50,746 bases of DNA, from the NCBI GenBank assembly GCA_030425545.1, contig JAUIAC010000010.1, positions 1 through 50,746 of the forward strand, written 5' to 3'. The stretch comes from a bacterium. GTDB taxonomy: Bacteria; Myxococcota_A; UBA9042. Shown piece by piece: positions 43,950 through 50,746 of this stretch. A model generated the notes under the pieces. That model did not search any database. It was not told the origin of the DNA and worked only from the letters and a program-made list of their open reading frames with translations. The position numbers were made by a program, and so were the translations under genes. How positions within the stretch are numbered: position 1 is the first letter of the stretch; every line of letters starts with the position of its first letter.

Positions 43950-46900
43950 CTACTTCGCCGCGGGGAGCGGCGCGGTGATCAGGTGCAGTGTGCCGACCCC
44001 CTCGTAGGCCACCGTGTAGCGGCTACCCGAGGGGTCGATGACCAGCTCACTCAAGCCGCCAGAGCTGTCGACCCCGCCCGTGCTGGGGTGCGACACGAAG
44101 TTGCTGGCGATGGCGCCGAGGTCCGTCACAGAGAAGCTGAAGTCGTCTTTCGGCTCGATCCGCAGGACCTTGAGCACCGTGCTGTTCGGCGGCGCCCACA
44201 CCACGACGAAGCGGTCGCTGTTCGGGAGGCGGGCGATGCGAAAGGCCTGCACGCTGCTCTTGGTGTCCAGCAGGTCGACCACCGCCACGGCCTTCGGCGC
44301 CGCCGCCGTCCCCTGGTCCGGGTGGGCGCGCGCGAAGGCGAGGAAGGCCTTGGTCTTGCCTGCGACGGTCGTGCGCCCGGACACCAGCAGCCCGACGCGC
44401 ACCGTGCTGGGATCGTAGGCCGCCTCCACGGCGTCGTACACCGCCGCGCCGGGCAGCGGTGCCCCCGTCATCACCACCGGGCGCTTGGCCGCCGGGCCGA
44501 GGGTGGGCGAGACGCGCGTCGCCGTCACCGCCGGCAGCTCGCTGCCGCTCGAGTCCTTGAACCGGGTCAGGGTCCAGGCGACGTGACCGCTCTGCCACGG
44601 GCTCACCACGGGGCGCGAAGGCGTCGGCACCTCGGTCCACCCGGTGAGGCTCGCGCCCGGCAGGGCGACGCCCTTGCTGCCGCCCCAGTCGGCCACCACG
44701 TCGCCGCCAAAGCGGGCCGTGACCCCTGACTTCAGGGTTCGGAAGAGGTCGCCCGAGAGCTGCCCGGGCGAGCTCTTGCCAATGGATCCTTGCGCGCTCT
44801 GGTGCACCACGGCGGGCCGCCAGGGCCTGGGAGACTGTGCGCCGCCAGCGGGGCAGGCCGCTCCCGCCGTCATCGCCGTCGTGCCCCCTTCGACCCCCAC
44901 CAGCGCCACCCGCACGCGGCCGCCGTAGGCGTTCCAGGGGCACGAGCTCGTGCTGTTGCCGCCCTCGAGCCAGGTGAGCACGAGCGCGTCGTAGGTCGTC
45001 GGATGCGGGCCGAGCACCGGCTGCGCCGCGCACCAGCCGCCCTTGCCCGTCGGCGAGGGGGTCACCAGCGCCTGCACCGCTGGCTTGCTCTGCCCCACGG
45101 GGAAGCGCAGCGTCATCACCTTCGTGTACACGCCCAGGTCGGGCGCGCAGCCCGCGGTCTGGGCCGCCACCCACAGCTGCGGCACGCCCCCGAACACCCC
45201 CTGATAGCTCTCCTGCCAGGCCACGGTCGGCCGCAGCGGCTGGGAGGCCACGCCAGCGGGTAGCGGCACCGTGACAGGCCCCGGTGGCTTGCCCGCCGGC
45301 TTGGTCAGGCACAGCCCGTCGACGCACGCGTGCAGCGCGCCGCAGCTCGACACGGCCGTGCAGCCGCCCTGTTCCGGCACACACACGCGAAAGAGGCACG
45401 CCGCCTCGTCTTTGGGCGAGGTCGAGCAGACCACCGGCTGCCCCGGCGCGCAGGTCCCCGCGACGCAGGAGTCCGCCTTGCTGCAGGGGTCGCCGTCGTC
45501 GCAGGGCCCGGCCGCCGGCGCGTGGGCGCAGCCCTTGACCTTGTCGCAGCTGTCTTGGGTGCACACGTTGTCGTCGTCGCAGGCCTTGGCGGCCTCGCCG
45601 ACGCAGGCGCCCGCGTCGCAGGTGTCGGCGCCCGTGCAGGGGTCGCCGTCGTCGCAGCTGACGCCGCTCATCTTGGACCAACCGTAGGCGTTCGACTTGG
45701 GCACGCAGCCCGCGCAGACGCCCTTGGGTGACAGCGCCCCAGCCGCGACGCAGGCGCCGCCGATGGCGCAGAACCCGGCCTTCGGCGTGTGGGCGCACTC
45801 CCCGTTGGCGCACGCGTCCGCGGTGCAGGGCAGCCCGTCGTCCGCGCAGTCCTTGCCGTCGACCGCTGGCAGCACGGTGCAGCCCCCCGAGGCCTGGCAG
45901 CCGTCGTCGGTGCACGGGTCGTTGTCGTCGCAGCTCACCGGCTTGCCCACGCAGGTCTCGCCCTGGCAGACGTCGCCGGCGGTGCAGTCCGAGCCGTCGC
46001 TGCAGGCGCCGGTGGCCGCGGTGTGCACGCAGGGCTTGCCGCCCGGGGCCTGGGGGTTGCAGGCGTCGAGCGTGCACGGGTTCTTGTCGTCGCAGGTGAG
46101 CTGGGTCCCGACGCAGCTGCCGTCGGCCTGGCACGACGCGCCGGCGGTGCAGGCGTTGCCGTCGTTGCACACCTGGCCGACGAGCGCCGACCAGCCCTTG
46201 GGGTTCACGATGGGCAGGCAGCCAAAGCACTGCTTGGCTGGGTGCAGGGCGCCGCCGCTCAGGCACGCGCCGGCCACCAGGCAATAGCTCGCCGCGACCT
46301 TGCCGTGCGTGCACACGCCCTTCTCGCAGACGTCCACCGTGCACTGGATGCCGTCGTCCGGGCAGGACGTGCCCTCGTCCGCGGCCTTGTGGCTGCACGT
46401 GCCGGTCAGTGGGTCACACGTGTCGGCTGTGCACGCCTTGCCGTCGTCGCACGACTTCGGCGTGCCGCTGCACACGCCGTCGACGCACAGGTCCGCGGTG
46501 GTGCACGCGTTGTTGTCGACACAGGCCTTGCCCTGCACCGGCTTCTGCAGGCAGCCGTAGTCCCCGGCGCACGTGTCCTTCGTGCAGGGGTTGCTGTCGT
46601 CGCAGCTGATCTTGGAGCCGACACACAGGCCCTGCACGCAGGTGTCCTCCTGCGTGCAGGCGTTGCCGTCGATGCACTTGGTCCCGGCGGGCGCGGGCAG
46701 GTTCTGGCAGCCGTTGTTGCACACGTCGATGGTGCAGGGGTTGCCGTCGTCGCAGTCGTCGTTGAACTCGCAGGGGCACACGATCTTGCCGGCGACGCAC
46801 TTGCCCGCGGTGCACACGTCGAACTTGGTGCACGGGTCGTTGTCGTTGCAGCTGCCGTTGTGGGGCGTGTGGGCGCAGCCCTTGGCCGGCAAGCACGTGT

Positions 46901-48368
46901 CGATGGTGCAGGGGTTGTTGTCGTCACAGTCCAGGCCGGTGACCACCGTGCCCTTGCAGGCGCCGCCCAGGCAGGTGTCGCCCGTGGTGCAGGCGTTGTC
47001 GTCGTCGCACTCGCCCTTCAGTGGCTCGAACACGCAGCCGAGCACCGGGTCACAGGCGTCGGCGGTGCACGGGGAGTTGTCCTTGCACACCGCCTGCTCG
47101 CCGGCGCAGGTGCCCTTGGAGCAGGCGTCGAAGAGCGTGCACTTGTTGCCGTCGTCGCACGCGCCGCCGTTGAGCACGGTCCAGTTCAACGAGTCGATGC
47201 TGGGCGCGCACACCAGGCACGGGTTGCCGCTGGCCTTGCCGCCGGCCGGCACGCAGGTCCCGCCGACCTTGCACACCGACACCGAGGGCACCGCCACACA
47301 GCTGCCGTTCAGGCAGACGTCGTCGGTGCAGGGGTCGGTGTCCGCCGTGCAGGGGCTGTCGGCGGGCGCGTGGACGCAGCCGACCCCCTTGGCGCAGGTG
47401 TCTTGGGTGCAGGGGTTCTCGTCGTCGCAGTCCATGGTCGCGGCGAAGGTGCACGCGCCGTCCGTACACGTGCCGTCCTCGGTGCAGGGGTCGGTGTCGG
47501 TGCACGTGACCGCGTTGGACAGGTGCACGCAGCCCATGGCTTGCAGGCACACGTCGTCGGTGCACAGGTTGTTGTCCTGGCAGTTGACCGGCTCGCCCAC
47601 GCAGGTGCCGGCGTCGTCGCACGCGGTCTCGGTGGTGCAGGCGTCGCCGTCGTCGCAAGCGCCGCTGGTGCGCAGGGTCCACGTGGTCTGTGACGTGGCC
47701 GGGTCGCACGCTCGGCAGGGATCGGTGGGGGCCGTCGCGCCGGCCTGAAAGCACTGTGCACCGACCCGACACCACGACTCGACCAGGGTGGCCTTGCAGG
47801 CGCCCGCGACGCAGGCCTCGCTGGTACACGGGACATCGTCGGTCTCGCAGTAGGTGCCGTCGAGGAAGGTGACGTGGTTGCAGCCGGCGCCCGTACACTG
47901 GTCGGCGGTGCAGGGGTTGTCGTCGTCGCAGGGGGCGCCGCTGGGCACACAGGCGCCGCCCGCGCAGCTCCCGGGGGCAGGGCACACCCCCTGACTCGTG
48001 CAGGAGGTCTCGGCCGGCAGCGGGGCGAGCTGGCACACCCCCTCGTCACAGGTGGTCTCCAGGCAGGGCGCGCCGATGGTGGGGCAGTCGTCTTTGTCCG
48101 TGCAGGGGATGGGCCCCACGTCGGACTTGCCGGCGTCGTCGATGCTCCCGTCGGGCGGCACGTCGGCCGTGGGGACGAGCACGCACAGCCCGTCGATGCA
48201 CCGCCCTCCCGGGCACTGCAGATCGTCGACACAGGCCAGAAACGGCTCCGGGATCGGGCCCGAGCAGCCCCCGGAGACAGCCAGAACCACAAGTAAAAAC
48301 GCCCGCGACACCGCGCTGGGCGGCGCGCGCGTGGGTCGCGCGGTCGTAGCTCTGTCTCGGTCGAGCAC
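43950..48368 (-). CDS. Giant Cys-rich repeat lipoprotein, likely surface adhesin or matrix protein
   Basis: A 1472-residue protein. Signal: VSRAFLLVVLAVSGGC, an imperfect lipobox. Up to about residue 1100 it is built from repeats of two types: CDDGNPCTxDxC-like acidic, calcium-binding-looking units (CDDDNACTTGDTC; CDDNNPCTIDTCLPAKGCAH) and GxCVxxGxxxPxxxCxxCxP modules. The Cys number is of the order of a hundred or more. The last 370 residues are a different beta-rich domain (TVAWQESYQGVFGGVPQLWV; SLTGWTEVPTP). Such proteins are common in myxobacterial genomes; function unproven. The GTG at 48368 is chosen for its GAGGA site; a TTG at 48464 and a GTG at 48311 are alternatives. Confidence 0.85.
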   Translation of the reverse strand: MLDRDRATTARPTRAPPSAVSRAFLLVVLAVSGGCSGPIPEPFLACVDDLQCPGGRCIDGLCVLVPTADVPPDGSIDDAGKSDVGPIPCTDKDDCPTIGAPCLETTCDEGVCQLAPLPAETSCTSQGVCPAPGSCAGGACVPSGAPCDDDNPCTADQCTGAGCNHVTFLDGTYCETDDVPCTSEACVAGACKATLVESWCRVGAQCFQAGATAPTDPCRACDPATSQTTWTLRTSGACDDGDACTTETACDDAGTCVGEPVNCQDNNLCTDDVCLQAMGCVHLSNAVTCTDTDPCTEDGTCTDGACTFAATMDCDDENPCTQDTCAKGVGCVHAPADSPCTADTDPCTDDVCLNGSCVAVPSVSVCKVGGTCVPAGGKASGNPCLVCAPSIDSLNWTVLNGGACDDGNKCTLFDACSKGTCAGEQAVCKDNSPCTADACDPVLGCVFEPLKGECDDDNACTTGDTCLGGACKGTVVTGLDCDDNNPCTIDTCLPAKGCAHTPHNGSCNDNDPCTKFDVCTAGKCVAGKIVCPCEFNDDCDDGNPCTIDVCNNGCQNLPAPAGTKCIDGNACTQEDTCVQGLCVGSKISCDDSNPCTKDTCAGDYGCLQKPVQGKACVDNNACTTADLCVDGVCSGTPKSCDDGKACTADTCDPLTGTCSHKAADEGTSCPDDGIQCTVDVCEKGVCTHGKVAASYCLVAGACLSGGALHPAKQCFGCLPIVNPKGWSALVGQVCNDGNACTAGASCQADGSCVGTQLTCDDKNPCTLDACNPQAPGGKPCVHTAATGACSDGSDCTAGDVCQGETCVGKPVSCDDNDPCTDDGCQASGGCTVLPAVDGKDCADDGLPCTADACANGECAHTPKAGFCAIGGACVAAGALSPKGVCAGCVPKSNAYGWSKMSGVSCDDGDPCTGADTCDAGACVGEAAKACDDDNVCTQDSCDKVKGCAHAPAAGPCDDGDPCSKADSCVAGTCAPGQPVVCSTSPKDEAACLFRVCVPEQGGCTAVSSCGALHACVDGLCLTKPAGKPPGPVTVPLPAGVASQPLRPTVAWQESYQGVFGGVPQLWVAAQTAGCAPDLGVYTKVMTLRFPVGQSKPAVQALVTPSPTGKGGWCAAQPVLGPHPTTYDALVLTWLEGGNSTSSCPWNAYGGRVRVALVGVEGGTTAMTAGAACPAGGAQSPRPWRPAVVHQSAQGSIGKSSPGQLSGDLFRTLKSGVTARFGGDVVADWGGSKGVALPGASLTGWTEVPTPSRPVVSPWQSGHVAWTLTRFKDSSGSELPAVTATRVSPTLGPAAKRPVVMTGAPLPGAAVYDAVEAAYDPSTVRVGLLVSGRTTVAGKTKAFLAFARAHPDQGTAAAPKAVAVVDLLDTKSSVQAFRIARLPNSDRFVVVWAPPNSTVLKVLRIEPKDDFSFSVTDLGAIASNFVSHPSTGGVDSSGGLSELVIDPSGSRYTVAYEGVGTLHLITAPLPAAK

Positions 48369-48467
48369 AGCGTGTCCTCGCGCCGCCACGACGGGCGACA
48401 CGGCCGCAGTATCCAACAGCCCGTCAAGATTCACAAAGGCAAACAAATGGCTGCGGGTGGCCAAGCG

Positions 48468-48528
48468 CTTCGGCCCGCCGTCCGCAGTGGGGAGCGGCCC
48501 ACGCCCATGCGCAGGCCCACGGCCGAAG
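48468..48528 (-). terminator. Inverted repeat after the ligase-CBS gene
   Basis: CTTCGGCC (48468-48475) pairs with GGCCGAAG (48521-48528), 5 nt after the stop, enclosing a smaller GTGGG/CCCAC stem. Large loop and no T-run; a weak or factor-assisted terminator at best. Confidence 0.3.
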
Positions 48529-48532
48529 GTCG

Positions 48533-50452
48533 CTAGCGGCGCGCGGACTTCTGCTCCAGGAGCCGGGCGACCACGTCGACGAACTGCTTGTCGGTCACCA
48601 CGCCTACCAGCTTGGTCCCCCGAACCACCGGCAGGCAGCCGATGCTGTGCTTTCGCAACAGCTCCACGGCGTCCAGCGTGGACGTCTCCGGGGTGCAGGT
48701 GATCACGTCGCGCAGCATGATGGTCTCCACCGACGTGGTGGTCAGCGGGTCACGGTCGAACTTGCGGCTCACCAGCTTCAGAAGCTCTGCGGTGGTCACC
48801 AGGCCGACCAGGTTGCCCTCGGAGTCCTCGACCGGCACGTGGCGCAGTCGCTCCCACTCCATCAGCGTCGCCGCGAGGTCGACGATGTCCTCCGGCCGCA
48901 CGGTGAAGAGGTCCGTCTCCATGAACTGGCTCACGGTCCGGTAGCTGTCCTGCCAGCCCTTGGCCTCCTTGAGCGAGGCCAGCTTCCAGGTGTGACCCGG
49001 GCGGCCGCGGCGCTGGCGGTCGATGGTGACCTTGGTCACCGTGCGCAGCCGCTCGTCTCGACTGCCGCCCTCTTTCTCCATCTTCGCGAGGCTGCTCAGG
49101 CACCACTGCGAGCCGGTCTGCCCGCGACGGACCCGGTCGTCGATGATGCCGAGGTAGCGGTCGATGTCGCCGGCGTCGATGCCCGACTTCTCCAGCCCAG
49201 CGCGGGCCAGGGGCAGCATCCGCTCGGTGATCAGGGTGCTCGCCGAGATGGTCTCCCCGCCGAGCCAGTGGAACTCGGCGTTGAGCCCGCGGCGCGCAGC
49301 TGCGAGGAAGTTGCCCTTGGCGTCGCTGAAGTCCATGACCTGCTCGACCGGACCGTGCTGCTCGAGCATGCCGCTCATGAGCCCGAAGAAGAACGCGGCG
49401 TTGGCCATCTCGTCGGCGATGGTCGGCCCGGCGGGCAGCACGCGGTTCTCGATGCGCAGGTGGGCGACCCCGTCGGCGACGCCGTAGCAGGGGCGGTTCC
49501 ACCGGTAGACCGTGCCGTTGTGCAGGCGCAGGGCGTTGAGCTGCGGCGCGACCCCCTGCTTGACCAGGGAGATCGGATCTTCCTCCGCGGCGATGGCCAG
49601 CAGCGTGCGAAAGCGAGCGATGTCCTCTCGGAAGAGCTCGATGACGCCCGTTCGGCACCAGTCGCCACCAAAGTGCACGCGCGTGCGACTGCCGCGGGCG
49701 CTCCGCGCGGCCGAGCGCGCGTCCACGCTCTGCTGGAAGAGCGCGATGCGGGTCTCGGCCCAGAGCCGGTTGCCCAGGAGCACCGGCGAGTTCACCGCCG
49801 CGGCGAGCACCGGGGCGGTCACCGCCTGGGCGACGTTGTAGAGCTTGGCGAACTCGTCGGGCGAGACCTGAAAATGGACCTGAAAGCTGGTGTTGCACGC
49901 CTCGAGCATGACGTTGTCGTGCGTCATGACCAGCTCGTCGATGCCCTTGATGTGCGTGTGGAAGTCGCCGCCGCGGAGGTTGCGCAGGGAGTCGTTGAGC
50001 GCGAAGTAGCGCGGTCGCGGCGTCATGTTGTCGAGGCCCAGGTCGCTCTGCTCGAGGGTCGGCAGGATGCCCGTGAGGACCACCTTGCAGTCCTGCTGCT
50101 CGGCCGCCTTCATGGCGACCCGGTAGAGCCGGCGAATCTCCTTCTCGAGCTTGCGCAGGCAGTCGCCCTCCCACGCGTAGGGGCGCGAGTTGCACTCCAG
50201 GTTGAAGCGCGCCAGCTCGGTCGTGAACTGGGGGTTGCCGATGCGGTCGAGCACCTCCATGGCCGTCGGCGCCGGGTGGTAGCCCTGGTCGACCAGGAAC
50301 ATCTCCTGCTCGACGCCGATGCGCCGGATCCCGGTCTCGATCTGCCCGGAGTCGAGCATCATCTCCAGGGCTTGCACGTCCTCGAGCAGGTTGCGCACAA
50401 AGGCCTGCATGTCGGTTCGTGAGGTCTGCTCTGAGACGGCCTGCTCGCCCAT
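48533..50452 (-). CDS. Glutamate-cysteine ligase-family (GCS2) protein with two C-terminal CBS domains
   Basis: A 639-residue protein. Residues 30 to about 480 match the GCS2 ATP-dependent carboxylate-amine ligases: IRRIGVEQEMFLVDQGY, FNLECNSRPY, ACNTSFQVHFQVSP, RVHFGGDWC and LRIENRVLPAGPT supply the metal-binding Glu and substrate Arg positions. Residues 505-639 are two CBS motifs (VSQFMETDLFTVRPEDIVD; VETIMLRDVITCTPETSTLD), which in other proteins bind adenosine nucleotides and regulate activity. The enzyme may make gamma-glutamylcysteine or another gamma-glutamyl product; substrate not decided. The ATG at 50452 has AAGGAG 7 nt upstream. It is encoded alone, with no gshB alongside. Confidence 0.88.
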   Translation of the reverse strand: MGEQAVSEQTSRTDMQAFVRNLLEDVQALEMMLDSGQIETGIRRIGVEQEMFLVDQGYHPAPTAMEVLDRIGNPQFTTELARFNLECNSRPYAWEGDCLRKLEKEIRRLYRVAMKAAEQQDCKVVLTGILPTLEQSDLGLDNMTPRPRYFALNDSLRNLRGGDFHTHIKGIDELVMTHDNVMLEACNTSFQVHFQVSPDEFAKLYNVAQAVTAPVLAAAVNSPVLLGNRLWAETRIALFQQSVDARSAARSARGSRTRVHFGGDWCRTGVIELFREDIARFRTLLAIAAEEDPISLVKQGVAPQLNALRLHNGTVYRWNRPCYGVADGVAHLRIENRVLPAGPTIADEMANAAFFFGLMSGMLEQHGPVEQVMDFSDAKGNFLAAARRGLNAEFHWLGGETISASTLITERMLPLARAGLEKSGIDAGDIDRYLGIIDDRVRRGQTGSQWCLSSLAKMEKEGGSRDERLRTVTKVTIDRQRRGRPGHTWKLASLKEAKGWQDSYRTVSQFMETDLFTVRPEDIVDLAATLMEWERLRHVPVEDSEGNLVGLVTTAELLKLVSRKFDRDPLTTTSVETIMLRDVITCTPETSTLDAVELLRKHSIGCLPVVRGTKLVGVVTDKQFVDVVARLLEQKSARR

Positions 50453-50646
50453 GGCGCTCTCCTTGGCCCACGCTCGCGCGTGCGGCTGGCGCCCAGGGCG
50501 CGGACGGACGCCGCGATCCCGGGGAGAACGGGGGCGGCACGTTGGTTCGTGGGGGCGTCCCCGCGGGTTGATTGGCATCGTATCGGTCGGATCCCAGCCC
50601 GACAAGAACGTGCCAGCCAGTCGCACGGCCAGGTCCCGAAACGCGA

Positions 50647-50679
50647 CGCGCCCCGCCGTCACGAAGACAGCGGGGCGCG
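50647..50679 (-). terminator. Hairpin terminator of the FKBP gene
   Basis: CGCGCCCCGC pairs exactly with GCGGGGCGCG; after one mismatch GTC/GAC adds three pairs around a 5-nt loop. It starts about 20 bp after the FKBP stop. On the reverse strand a short TTT follows a few bases later, so an intrinsic terminator is plausible. Confidence 0.6.
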
Positions 50680-50699
50680 CTCGGTCCGGGTTCGGAGGG

Positions 50700-50746
50700 C
50701 TACAGGATCTTCAACAGCTCGACGTCGAACACCAGCATGCCGGCGG
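50700..50746 (-). CDS. FKBP-type peptidyl-prolyl isomerase, C-terminal end
   Basis: Only 14 complete codons before the stop are visible: AGMLVFDVELLKIL. This matches the last strand of FKBP-type isomerases (IPPNATLVFDVELL...), so the right edge probably cuts an FKBP gene. These enzymes assist folding around proline; cellular location cannot be told from this fragment. Short evidence, but the motif is specific. Confidence 0.6.
   Translation of the reverse strand, partial: AGMLVFDVELLKIL

Overview
The window is very GC-rich and almost fully coded. It looks like the chromosome of a delta-proteobacterial predator-type lineage, most likely Myxococcota. The sequence points that way through an OmpA protein with thrombospondin type 3 (TSP3) calcium repeats, many lipoproteins with Asp/Ser/Thr/Pro-rich stalks, a giant secreted protein built on CDDGNPCT-like repeats, a MopE-like motif (DNNGDGRVDEGC), and a complete envelope-export module. 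The assignment rests on protein character only. No rRNA, tRNA, CRISPR array, insertion sequence or phage gene was seen.

Layout. 1-1523 is the end of a histidine operon (hisE, hisD). 1542-3428 is a reverse-strand pair: an HD-GYP response regulator and an unknown protein. 3567-7454 is a forward operon whose four genes are joined by ATGA overlaps: a LOG-like nucleotide-binding protein, Ppx/GppA phosphatase, an Rsm22-type methyltransferase and a CoaC-like flavoprotein. 7461-10230 is clpS-clpA. 10450-12054 is the OmpA/TSP3 protein. 12421-17768 is a three-gene envelope module: an MMPL/RND pump, a LolA-like protein and a DUF1302-like outer-membrane protein. 18080-20459 holds two unknown membrane or secreted proteins. 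20491-21823 is a divergent pair: a 3-hydroxyacyl-CoA dehydrogenase and a small DksA-type zinc finger protein.

21846-27301 is the most interesting stretch: a five-gene reverse operon. In order of transcription it encodes a TPM-like membrane protein, a 411-residue protein ending in four DCSSDCS(W) units, a radical SAM/SPASM enzyme with an N-terminal PqqD/RRE-like region, an MscS channel and a four-helix membrane protein. The cysteine ladder (one Cys every fourth residue, each followed by Asp at +3) next to a SPASM maturase suggests a thioether-forming RiPP-like system with an unusually large substrate.

27416-30137 encodes a secreted metzincin lipoprotein and a beta-barrel protein. 30661-32435 holds rpsU, an Rrf2-family Fe-S-type regulator and a small Cys protein whose promoter carries an IscR-like half-matched operator. 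32596-35137 is a Cys-rich lipoprotein divergent from a FadL-type porin. 35237-39455 is a three-gene operon of two lipoproteins and a large membrane protein. 39547-43906 is hrpB divergent from a secreted HEXXH peptidase. 43950-48368 is the giant Cys-repeat protein. 48533-50452 is a glutamate-cysteine ligase-family enzyme fused to two CBS domains. The right edge cuts an FKBP-type isomerase gene.

In-frame 12-30 bp tandem repeats recur inside unrelated genes (Rsm22-like, HrpB, metzincin lipoprotein, putative RiPP substrate).
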